From positions 1 to 59,903 of the forward strand of contig CAZZNQ010000015.1 in assembly GCA_964655775.1 (NCBI GenBank): a DNA stretch of 59,903 nucleotides, written 5' to 3'. Below are positions 49,643-57,867 of the stretch, piece by piece. The notes beneath the pieces are model-generated. The model was not told the DNA's origin, searched no databases, and saw only the letters and a list, made by a program, of their open reading frames with translations. A program made the translations under genes and the position numbers. This stretch comes from CAZZNQ01 sp964655775 (GTDB taxonomy: Bacteria > Planctomycetota > Brocadiia > SM23-32). Within the stretch, counting starts at the first letter, position 1; the number at the start of each line of letters is the position of its first letter.

Positions 49643-51478
49643 TCAGAGGTAGCCGAGGTCCTGGAGACGCATCTCGACCACGCCCTTGTCCTCGGCCGAC
49701 AACTCGAAGGCGTAGTCCGCCTGCGGGGGGCTGTAGACGGTCTCGAAGTAGTCCACCGTCTGCCGGCGAAGTTCCTCCGCGTCCGGCCTCGCCCCGTGCA
49801 TGCCGGGCTGGGCGACCAAACGGTGGATCTCGGAGGAGTCCTTCGCGCGATCGTAGATGAACTGATGACCGTCTTGGATGCAGTAGACGATCTCGTTGCA
49901 GCATTCGCGAACCGGCGCGGGGAACGGCTTCAGTTCGAAAGCACGCCCCGGGCAGTCAGAGCACCGGTTGTCGGCACCGTCGTAGAACGTCTGCCCGTAG
50001 AGCGGACGGGGGCTGTCATCGCGCAGCGTGGTGCCCAGGAACGTCTCCGGCACCGGTTCGATGTCGCACAGGTCCAGCACCGTGGGTGCTATGTCCAACG
50101 TCGAGACGGGCCGGTTCGTGTCGGCGGAGCGCAATCCGCTCGCCTTGCCGCCGGAGAAGACCAGGGGCACTCGCACCAATGACTCCACCAGGCGATCGTA
50201 GCCGTGCCCGAACACGCCATGCTCCATCAGTTCCTGCCCGTGGTCACCCGTAAGACAAAGAAGCGAGACATCCAACAGACCGGAGTCCTTCAAGTAGTTG
50301 GCCAGCACCTCCACGTTCATGTCCACGTAGCTGACGGCTGAATCGTAGAGCTCGCGGTACTTGCCGGCGTAGGCGTTCAGCACCTCGACGCCCAGCGGAG
50401 AGCCCAGCAGCGTGTTCAGAAGGAACTGCTGTGCCGTGCTGAACGAGCCGAGACGCGAGAACGGCACCGTGATGTTCTCGTGCAGGTCCATCAGGTGCAG
50501 CCAGTAGAAACGCTTGGCGCCGGCACACCGATCGGCGATGCTCCCCAGCGTCGCCTTCACCAGGTCGGCCGCGTCGTAGGGATAGAATCGCGCCCGCGTT
50601 GCGATCTGCCGGACCAGCGGCAGCCCCTCGAGCCCCGTTAGTTCCCGGAGCGTCTGGTAGACGTCCGGGCGCGCCTGACAGTCCTCGAATATCGCCATCA
50701 GCTCGCGTTCGGACGGCGCGGCCGTTCTTCTGGACGAATCGTCACGGAATGTGTCGTCGGTGTAGTCGAAGTTCTCCGGCCCCAGGAAGTCGCAGAACTC
50801 GTCGAATCCGCGGTCGTAACCATAGAAGTGCGAAATGTGGGGGTTGGCGGCGTTGAAGGCGACATTGTGGTATCCGGCCCGGCTGAACACCTCGGCCAGC
50901 GTGGTCAGATGCTCGGGCACGATGCGCCCGCGGCCGAAGTTCTGGAAGTAGTTGGACAGCATCAGGCCCGGGAAGCTCTGGGCCGTCTGCCCGGCTGTGG
51001 AGAATGCAGCCGGGAAGTTCACTCCCTGCTCGGCGAGTTCGTCGATGGCCGGTGTGGTGGGCTTCGCGTAGCCGTTACAGGAAAGCTGCCCTCCCCGCAT
51101 GCAATCCACCGTAACGAACAGGACCACCTCGTCCACGTGGGACGGCGGGCCGACTCTCAGTGCGTCGCGGATGGCGCTTCGCTGGGTCGCCTGCGGGAAG
51201 GAGTGGATGTAGTAGTCGCGCTCGCCGAGTCGCCGGTTGCGGTGATGGTGGCGTATCGCGAGCAGCCTGAGGGTGTCGTCGGACATGATCGCGTGCTCGG
51301 GTGATTCCTGCACGCGGCGGTCGGCGGAACGCACCACCTCCGGCTTTGAGGTCTCCGTTTCGGCTATCAGATGCATCTTGTCCTGCATCGATGGCCGGCG
51401 GCGTACCAGCGCGATCATCTCCTGCAGCGCCCTGTCGCCGTCGCTCAGAGCGGCGCCTTCGGTACGGTTTTCATCCAT
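49643..51478 (-). CDS. cytosolic alkaline-phosphatase-superfamily (sulfatase-fold) enzyme with Thr nucleophile
   Basis: 611 residues without signal or membrane helix. Metal-site motifs VTVDCMRGG (Asp125) and GDHGQEL...GVFGHG (residues 411-426) place it in the sulfatase/phosphodiesterase fold. The nucleophile region is STAGQTAQSFPGLMLSNY: the formylglycine Cys/SxPSR signature of sulfatases is absent, and Thr165 is at the usual nucleophile position, as in phosphotransferases such as LtaS/EptA, but those are membrane-bound. A Cys-rich segment (CSDCPG, CCNE) lies near residues 500-530. It may transfer or remove a phospho-group on a glycan. Within the glycan operon. Confidence 0.75.
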   Translation of the reverse strand: MDENRTEGAALSDGDRALQEMIALVRRRPSMQDKMHLIAETETSKPEVVRSADRRVQESPEHAIMSDDTLRLLAIRHHHRNRRLGERDYYIHSFPQATQRSAIRDALRVGPPSHVDEVVLFVTVDCMRGGQLSCNGYAKPTTPAIDELAEQGVNFPAAFSTAGQTAQSFPGLMLSNYFQNFGRGRIVPEHLTTLAEVFSRAGYHNVAFNAANPHISHFYGYDRGFDEFCDFLGPENFDYTDDTFRDDSSRRTAAPSERELMAIFEDCQARPDVYQTLRELTGLEGLPLVRQIATRARFYPYDAADLVKATLGSIADRCAGAKRFYWLHLMDLHENITVPFSRLGSFSTAQQFLLNTLLGSPLGVEVLNAYAGKYRELYDSAVSYVDMNVEVLANYLKDSGLLDVSLLCLTGDHGQELMEHGVFGHGYDRLVESLVRVPLVFSGGKASGLRSADTNRPVSTLDIAPTVLDLCDIEPVPETFLGTTLRDDSPRPLYGQTFYDGADNRCSDCPGRAFELKPFPAPVRECCNEIVYCIQDGHQFIYDRAKDSSEIHRLVAQPGMHGARPDAEELRRQTVDYFETVYSPPQADYAFELSAEDKGVVEMRLQDLGYL

Positions 51479-51514
51479 GGATGTTGATTCCTCTCTTGTT
51501 CAGCGATGGAATAC

Positions 51515-54298
51515 CTACCCGGCCGTGCGCTTCGCACTCGCGCCGGCAGCGGGTTGCATGCGTGCGGGGCGCACCCGGTCGAGCAGACGCTGGAAATCGC
51601 CGACCACGCGGTCCCAGTGGTAACGTTTCAGCGCCTTCTTGTGCGCCCATCGCGCCATCAGGCTCATCTCCGCCGGGTGATCGCAGGCCCAGAGTATGGC
51701 CCGCGCGAGCCGGCCGGCGCTGCGTGGCGGCACCAGCAGCCCGTGCTTCTTGTCCACTATCAGCCAGGGCGTGCCGCCGACCGGGGTGGTGATGATCGGC
51801 ACACCGGCCGCCATCGTCTCCACGGCGGCCAGGCTGCAGCCCTCGAAGTTCGACGGCAGTATGCACAGGTGGTAACCGGGCAGCATCCGCGCGACCTCTT
51901 CCGGGCGGCGCCAGCCCAGGAACCGCGTCTGCTCTCCCAGGCCCAGCGAGCCGATCCGCGAGCGCATCGCCTCCTCATCGGGACCGGTGCCGATAATGTC
52001 CAGCGTGAACGGCCGGTCTTTCTCCTTAACCCGTGCCAGAGCGTCGCACAGGCACATCAGGCCCTTCTGCTCATCGGCCAGACGCCCGAAAAAGACAAAC
52101 CTCGTGACCTCGTCCAGCAGGCGGTCGCGGTAGCTGTCGAAGAAGACTCCGGAGCAGGCGTTGGGTATGACGTACACGTTCTCTTCACGGCTGAAACGTC
52201 GCTTCAGGAGAGGCAACGCGTAGGGCGTCACCGCGACCACGAAGTCCGCCAGCCGAAAGATGCTGCGATTGCCTCTTTCCGGCGGGTAGTTGACGTTCTG
52301 GCACCATATCCCGGCGCTCATGCCGTGCTCCTGGCAGGCGGCGACGAGTCCCGGCGAGGCGGCCCGCCACAGCGGCATGCACACTTCGGCACGTTTGGAC
52401 AGCGACGGCACGAGTTCGGCCGATTTGCGGTGGAACACGGGCAGGTCCGACGCCTCGAGCCAGAGCAGGCGGTATTCGGCATCCGGTGGCGCTTCAACCG
52501 GCGTCTTATGGATGAACGGGGTCCTGTTGTGGACTGCCGTCACGTCGTATCCAAGGCGCGTTAGGCCGTTTGCCACGTTGTGCAGGGCGATCTCGGCGCC
52601 GCCCGCCCCGGGCTGGTTGTGCGAAATGAAGCAGATGGACGGCCTGGACTTGGCGGGGGGGCGTGCCGCGCTGCCCGCGGCCCTCTTGACGGGGGATATG
52701 ATCACTTCCAGTTCTCCCGCCAGCTTGTGCCGCGCACGGATGCGGAATGGCGGAAAGCCGTAGGAGCGGCCGAACTCGCGCCAGTGCCGGTCTGTGGCGT
52801 CGAAGTAGGAGAATGAGTCCTCGGTGAAGTAGCGCCGGTGGGTTGGGTCTGCCAGTGCTTTGTCCGACGGGAACAGCGGAACGCTGATCTCAATACGGGC
52901 CTCCGGCTTGCATACGCGCCAGATCTCGGCCATGACGTGCTGCAGATCGTCGCCGATGTGCTCGAGGAGGTTGTCGGCCGCGAGGCAGTCGACCGAATCG
53001 GTCGCCAGCGGTATCCCTTCGGTCACGTCGCAGACGACGTCGGCCCCGCTGCCGGGATCGCAGTCAATGCCGATGAATCCCTTCCGCTTGAACCGTCCGC
53101 AGCCCAGGTCCACCTTGACGCTCGGAACCGAATCGGCAGGGGCCCACACCGCCTTCGCGTCGCGCCCGGCTTCAGCGGTCCCGGCCAGCGACGCCATCAC
53201 GCGGTCCACCGTTATCAGTTCCATGCACCGGTGGCGCTCGCAGTCCCCCCAGCTCGGCAGGTATTGGCACGGCCGGCAGCCGATCTCCACGGAGACTGGC
53301 CTGACCTTCGGGCCGAGGGGCAGGTTCTTGGACTCGCGCGTCGGGCCGAACAGGACGTGCGTCTCGGCGCCCACGGCCGCCCCGATGTGCGCTGGCCCGG
53401 AATCGTTTGCGATCAGCAGGCCGGCCTCGCCGATGAGGTAGGCCGTCTCGGCTATCGAGTAGCGTCCCAGCAGGTTCAGCACGCCCTCCGGCCAGTTCGC
53501 GGGATCGAACTCTTGCGCCTCCGCCGGCCCGCCGATCAGCGCCACCTGGTAGCCGTCCTCTATCAAGCGCTCGGCCAGCGCCCGAAACCTCGGCCAGCGC
53601 TTGCGCTGCCAGTCCGGCTCAGGATTCGAGGTGTCCGATAGCAGCGCTACGGGCCGCCCAGGATCGAAGGGCAACGCAGTCTTTCTCTGCACGCAGTACG
53701 GCCCGGGCATGGCACCCTCGTGTCCCAGCACCCTGGCGAGGTCCAGGTGGAACTCGGCCTCGTGGCGAAGCCAGGTGCTGAATTCCACGCGCACCGCCGG
53801 CACGTCGCCGGACGTGACCAACGCAGGGAACGCTTTCTGGAACTGCCCCGACCATATCGTCAGGAGGACGGCGTCGCGCTCGCGTGACGGATCGAAGTCC
53901 TCAAGTTCGGTGCATGCGGCAACCGCGTCCCATCCGTCCATGACCTGCAGGGCCGGCGAGTGGCCGACAAGCTCGATCTCGGAGCGCGGGAACATCTCCT
54001 TCAGGGCGCGGACGGTCGGAGTCAGCATCACCATGTTGCCGATGCCCTGCACCATCGCCAACACGAACCGCACAGGGAAGTCGCGGAACTCCTCGCGCAT
54101 GAAACGGGCGGACTCGTCTTTGGGTTGGCGCAGCCTGGACGCCAGGACCAGTCGGAACGCCTGCCGCCAGGCGCCGTCGGCCAACCACGTCTGCGCCATG
54201 TCCCGCACGGCGTCCCAGGAGTCCAAAGAAAGCCTGACCGGCCGTCCGGCCGGGGTGTCCGCGCGTGCGCCGTTGTGCTTTGGGTCCGCCATACGCAT
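51515..54298 (-). CDS. triple fusion: GT9 heptosyltransferase-like, methyltransferase, GT4 glycosyltransferase
   Basis: 927 residues. Residues about 75-360: GT9 fold (MVQGIGNMVMLTPTVRALKE; LLIANDSGPAHIGAAVG; FGPT) as in ADP-heptose transferases. About 395-530: SAM methyltransferase (VKVDLGCGRFKRKGFIGIDC; DSVDCLAADNLLEHI). About 560-905: GT4 (SHNQPGAGGAEIALHNVANG; RFVFFGRLADEQKGL; ILPSNFEGCSLAAVETMAAG). All three parts carry the expected motifs. A single polypeptide with three glycan activities is unusual. Third of the operon order is by position: it follows the TPR-GT2 gene. Confidence 0.88.
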   Translation of the reverse strand: MRMADPKHNGARADTPAGRPVRLSLDSWDAVRDMAQTWLADGAWRQAFRLVLASRLRQPKDESARFMREEFRDFPVRFVLAMVQGIGNMVMLTPTVRALKEMFPRSEIELVGHSPALQVMDGWDAVAACTELEDFDPSRERDAVLLTIWSGQFQKAFPALVTSGDVPAVRVEFSTWLRHEAEFHLDLARVLGHEGAMPGPYCVQRKTALPFDPGRPVALLSDTSNPEPDWQRKRWPRFRALAERLIEDGYQVALIGGPAEAQEFDPANWPEGVLNLLGRYSIAETAYLIGEAGLLIANDSGPAHIGAAVGAETHVLFGPTRESKNLPLGPKVRPVSVEIGCRPCQYLPSWGDCERHRCMELITVDRVMASLAGTAEAGRDAKAVWAPADSVPSVKVDLGCGRFKRKGFIGIDCDPGSGADVVCDVTEGIPLATDSVDCLAADNLLEHIGDDLQHVMAEIWRVCKPEARIEISVPLFPSDKALADPTHRRYFTEDSFSYFDATDRHWREFGRSYGFPPFRIRARHKLAGELEVIISPVKRAAGSAARPPAKSRPSICFISHNQPGAGGAEIALHNVANGLTRLGYDVTAVHNRTPFIHKTPVEAPPDAEYRLLWLEASDLPVFHRKSAELVPSLSKRAEVCMPLWRAASPGLVAACQEHGMSAGIWCQNVNYPPERGNRSIFRLADFVVAVTPYALPLLKRRFSREENVYVIPNACSGVFFDSYRDRLLDEVTRFVFFGRLADEQKGLMCLCDALARVKEKDRPFTLDIIGTGPDEEAMRSRIGSLGLGEQTRFLGWRRPEEVARMLPGYHLCILPSNFEGCSLAAVETMAAGVPIITTPVGGTPWLIVDKKHGLLVPPRSAGRLARAILWACDHPAEMSLMARWAHKKALKRYHWDRVVGDFQRLLDRVRPARMQPAAGASAKRTAG

Positions 54299-54323
54299 TC
54301 TCCTCCTGCCCTCCCGTCAGGCC

Positions 54324-55685
54324 CTAAGCCGGCTCCCTCAGGTCCGCGGACGGCGGGCCGCCCGCCTCGGGTTGGTCCAATAAGCCGCATATCTCGTTGT
54401 ACTGCAGGTACTTACGGTAGTCCTTGAGCACGGCACGCAAACGGAAGACAAACTCCTCCAGCGTGAACGCCGGACTGCCCATCACCGTCTCACTTGTGAA
54501 GGCATCCGGACCGTCGAACCGTGCCTCGATGCGGCGCATCTCCTGCTCCACCGCCGCAGCGTCCACTGTCAGGTTTGCCAGTTCATCCCACACGGCTCTC
54601 TTACCTTCTTCGGGCAAGTCGCAGACATGAATGCCCGTGTTCCTGCGGAACCAGATGGGGGCCGCCATGATGCACTTGGAGCGCCACTGATCGAAGGACA
54701 GCCTGTGGAAATGGTAGCTGACGATGCCGGTATTGACGTATACCTGGACGCCGTGGCCGTGCTCCCAGCGGCGCCCGAGTTCCTGGTCGCTGCCCCAGGC
54801 GAAGGACGGATCGAACATGCCGAATCGCTCGTAGCTCTCCCGCGGCGCGCTTAGGTTGCAGGTGATGAACCACGTGTGGTCGCCCAGAAAGCGGCTGCGC
54901 AACTTGTCCAGCGGCGTGTAGAGCGGGACGGCCTCGTGCAGGTAATTGAACAGGCTCTTCAGGTAGGCGTCGGTGAACTTGCGCCCCCCTACCACGGCGC
55001 GGCGCGCGTCGAACCCGAAGCGCTCGTGTTCGGACAGGTGCTCGGCCAGCGCCGAGTTCGACAGCACGGTGTCCGAGTTCATCTGCAGGATCACCCGCCC
55101 CCGCGCCTGCCGAACACCCTCGTTCCGCGCCAGCGGGATCGACGCTTCCGGAACGTCCAGCCGCCGCAACCTCTCGCCGAACGCACCGCGCCACGCGCGC
55201 GCGATGCGGTGGAGCTCGTCGTCGGCCTCTGTCTCCATTCCGTTGGCGACCAGAAGCACTTCGTAGCGCTCGTCCGCGAGGGTCTGCGCCTGGAGCGCCT
55301 CCAGGCAGGACACCAGCGGCTCGAACTGGTCGTGAACCGGGATCACCACCGAGATATCGCACTCCAGCGCGCGGGAGGCCGCCCCACCGGCGTCCGCCAC
55401 ACTCTCCAACAGGGACTGCGTCGAGACACCCAGCGCGCGACCCACGGCGGAGAAGTTCACCTTCGCCTGCTCATGGTCGGGATCCAGTTGCAGGGCGCGG
55501 GCCAGGTGACGGGCGCTTTCGGCGTGGCGTCCGAGCTGAAAAAACACGGCGCCCAGGTCGTTGTGCGCCTCGGCATCGTCCGGCTGCACTCCCACCAGAC
55601 GCCGGAAGGCGCCGGCCGCCCCCGCCAGGTCGCCGGCGGCGTACATCTTCTCGCCCTGCGTTCGCAGCTCGGCGGCTTTGTCCAT
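54324..55685 (-). CDS. TPR-glycosyltransferase family 2 protein
   Basis: 453 residues. Two to three TPRs (about 5-80; AEAHNDLGAVFFQLGRHAES) precede a GT2 domain (about 108-340; DISVVIPVHDQFEPLVSCLE; LARNEGVRQARGRVILQMNS with NSDT as the DxD-like motif; WGSDQELGRRW). The C-terminal part (about 350-453) is helical and may contact the substrate. First gene of the glycan operon, 52 bases after the -12 GC of a sigma-54-like promoter. Confidence 0.87.
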   Translation of the reverse strand: MDKAAELRTQGEKMYAAGDLAGAAGAFRRLVGVQPDDAEAHNDLGAVFFQLGRHAESARHLARALQLDPDHEQAKVNFSAVGRALGVSTQSLLESVADAGGAASRALECDISVVIPVHDQFEPLVSCLEALQAQTLADERYEVLLVANGMETEADDELHRIARAWRGAFGERLRRLDVPEASIPLARNEGVRQARGRVILQMNSDTVLSNSALAEHLSEHERFGFDARRAVVGGRKFTDAYLKSLFNYLHEAVPLYTPLDKLRSRFLGDHTWFITCNLSAPRESYERFGMFDPSFAWGSDQELGRRWEHGHGVQVYVNTGIVSYHFHRLSFDQWRSKCIMAAPIWFRRNTGIHVCDLPEEGKRAVWDELANLTVDAAAVEQEMRRIEARFDGPDAFTSETVMGSPAFTLEEFVFRLRAVLKDYRKYLQYNEICGLLDQPEAGGPPSADLREPA

Positions 55686-55735
55686 CAGACGGTCTCGGTG
55701 AACTCATGGGGAATCAGCACTGCCGACGGACCTTG

Positions 55736-55751
55736 CGCAAACAGCATGCCG
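55736..55751 (-). promoter_or_regulatory. sigma-54-like promoter of the glycan operon
   Basis: Minus strand CGGCAT-N5-TTGCG: all key GG and GC bases are present; only the first T of the -24 is changed. The 52-base distance to the first ATG matches the flagellar set. Confidence 0.68.
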
Positions 55752-56064
55752 CTGCCTGGCGCCGCGAGCACCGGTTTGCGTAACGCCCGCACTGGCAGGT
55801 ACTACCGTGGCTGCGTGTCCGGAGCGAACATCCCCCGCTACGCCCGTGCGGAAGCGATGCGTTCAGATTCCCAACCCGGCCGGTGAGATAGGCAACGGCT
55901 GCCGCTTGTCCCGCCACGAACACACTCCGGCCGCCGCCCTGCGCGATGGCTGACCTTTGCGTTCCCACTCGAAAGCCTTGCTTTCGCCCTCGGCAGTTCC
56001 CCAGAATATACCATCGGGAGGGAATCCCTCTGTACTTCCGGGCGCACTCGGGTGTGGAGAAGCA
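55752..56064. other. divergent intergenic region before the HD-GYP gene
   Basis: About 310 bases with no gene. It has two perfect inverted repeats: CGAAAGC-CTT-GCTTTCG (55970-55986) and GAGGGA-A-TCCCTC (56018-56030, 35 bases before the HD-GYP ATG). The second could be an operator. No good promoter for the plus strand was recognised. Confidence 0.45.
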
Positions 56065-57852
56065 ATGGGCCGGAGCAACCAGAAAGCAGCGGTCGGACAG
56101 GCAACCGACTACCTGGGCCTGCATCGCAAGATGCTTGCCCCGGCCACGCTGCCTCCGTTCCACATCCATGCCGAGCCCACCCGAAGCGAAGACTACGACG
56201 GCATACTCCTTTCTGCCGGCAAGCCGGTGTACGTCAGCACGCTCCAGCAGCTTGCGGACCACGGGATCGACGTCGTCTATGTTGCCCCGGAGCAGAGGGA
56301 GGCATGCCTCGACTACATCGAGCAGAACATGGATGCCCTCCTTCGGGCGGGGCCACCGGCGGACTACATGTTCCCCTGGCTGCATGCCATCGCCTGCCGA
56401 GCCATGCAGGGCCTGCTCGAGGCACCGAAGTCGTACCCCGACTACGAACACGTCCGAGCGCTGGTCGGCGCGCTCTCCAGAACGATGTCCGGTGGACCCG
56501 CGCCGCTGAGGAGCGTGCTGCAGCACAACCAGAACGACTACCGCACGCACGTGCACTGCGTGAACGTCTGCGCACTGCTGGCGGATTTCGGGCAGCAGCT
56601 TCTGGGCGTTTCCGATCCCGGCCTGCAGCTGCAGTTGGGCATAGGCGGTGCGCTGCACGACCTGGGCAAGTCGGTGATCGACAGCCGCATCCTGGACAAG
56701 CCGGGCAGGCTGACCGAAGACGAGTTCGGAAAGATCCGCCGGCACCCGCGCTACGGCCTGAGCATCGCGCACCCATACCTGCGGGATGCACCGATCGCCT
56801 GCCGCGTCATCGCCCAGCACCACGAGGACGTTTCCGGCGGAGGCTACCCGGACGGCCGGGCGGGCGAGTCGATCAATATCTTCGCCCGGGCCGCCCGGAT
56901 CGCCGATGTGTTCGACGCGCTGACCAGCCATCGGCCTTACGCCGACGCCATGAGCGAATACGAAGCGCTGAACGTGATGGTGAACGACATGCGCGATCGG
57001 TTCGACACCGGCTTGCTCCGGAAGTTCATCAGCTACCTCGGCGACGTCTCCGGGGCCGACGCACCGGTGCGCGTCCACGACAGCATGCTCGACATACCCT
57101 CCGCTCAAGAGGAAACGGAGGCCACTATGGAGGACTCCAGAGCTGAAGAGACCACCCGCCTGCTGCCCGCGACGTCGGACACCTCCGTTCCCGGATCGAC
57201 GCCCGAGCCGGAGAGTGCTCCGGCGGCCCCCGAACAGGTGGAAGAACCCATTCCGGTTGCCCGGCCGGTGCGCGCCGAGTCCGAACACGTGGCCGCCGCC
57301 GTGGACACTCTTGACGAACGACTGCGGACCATCGACGCGCTGATCGACCGGTGGGACGGGCCGGCCGGCGTGATGTCCGGCCTGCTCCACGCGGTGCAGA
57401 ACGCCGTGGCGAACACGGTCGCCTCCCGGCCGGCTCCTCAGCCGACGACGTCAGGCGAGCCGGCTGCGGAGCCGGCACGGACCCTGTCCGAGGTAGACCG
57501 GCTCCGTCGCCTGTTCCCCGTCATCTGGGAACTCGACCTCTGGCGCTACCGCATGAACCGGCACCTGCAGGACGGTGCCGACGAGCTTGCCGCAGACGTA
57601 CTCTCTTTCGCGTCCAGCATCCGCGGGATGCTGGTTGATTTCCTGGCCGAGAACAGGATCGAAGTGATCGAGGAGGGGTCCGGTGCGGAGGGGATCGCCG
57701 TGCTGGCGAAATCGGGCTCGCCGGGGGCCGAGGACACCGGGCGCACCGGCTATGCCCAGCGGGTGGGATTCGCGCGGCGAACCCCGGGAGCGGTGCAGAT
57801 ACTGGTGCCGCCCCGCATGGTCCTCTGCCCCGACATGCGCAAGGCCGGCTGA
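56065..57852 (+). CDS. HD-GYP phosphodiesterase-type protein
   Basis: 595 residues from the ATG at 56065 (GGAG upstream); the frame is open 36 codons further upstream without domain content. An N-terminal DUF3391-like domain (about 12-95; VYVSTLQQLADHGIDVVYV) precedes the HD-GYP domain (about 150-330) with H162, HD at 198-199 (LHDLGK), HHEDVSGGGYPDG and ARIADVFDALTSHRPY. The signature is intact, so c-di-GMP breakdown is likely. After a disordered acidic linker (about 360-420) the C-terminal 170 residues have no recognised domain. Possible partner in control of the PilZ protein. Confidence 0.88.
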   Translation: MGRSNQKAAVGQATDYLGLHRKMLAPATLPPFHIHAEPTRSEDYDGILLSAGKPVYVSTLQQLADHGIDVVYVAPEQREACLDYIEQNMDALLRAGPPADYMFPWLHAIACRAMQGLLEAPKSYPDYEHVRALVGALSRTMSGGPAPLRSVLQHNQNDYRTHVHCVNVCALLADFGQQLLGVSDPGLQLQLGIGGALHDLGKSVIDSRILDKPGRLTEDEFGKIRRHPRYGLSIAHPYLRDAPIACRVIAQHHEDVSGGGYPDGRAGESINIFARAARIADVFDALTSHRPYADAMSEYEALNVMVNDMRDRFDTGLLRKFISYLGDVSGADAPVRVHDSMLDIPSAQEETEATMEDSRAEETTRLLPATSDTSVPGSTPEPESAPAAPEQVEEPIPVARPVRAESEHVAAAVDTLDERLRTIDALIDRWDGPAGVMSGLLHAVQNAVANTVASRPAPQPTTSGEPAAEPARTLSEVDRLRRLFPVIWELDLWRYRMNRHLQDGADELAADVLSFASSIRGMLVDFLAENRIEVIEEGSGAEGIAVLAKSGSPGAEDTGRTGYAQRVGFARRTPGAVQILVPPRMVLCPDMRKAG

Positions 57853-57867
57853 CGCGTCCTAGCAGCC

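Noticed and set aside
55948..55962. TGGC-N6-TTGC on the plus strand before the HD-GYP gene, resembling sigma-54
   Set aside because: The spacing is one base short of the strict -24/-12 distance, and it is over 100 bases from the start codon.
55714..57390. Minus-strand open frame opposite the HD-GYP gene
   Set aside because: Shadow; it would also run across the divergent promoter region, and the HD-GYP motifs on the plus strand are intact.
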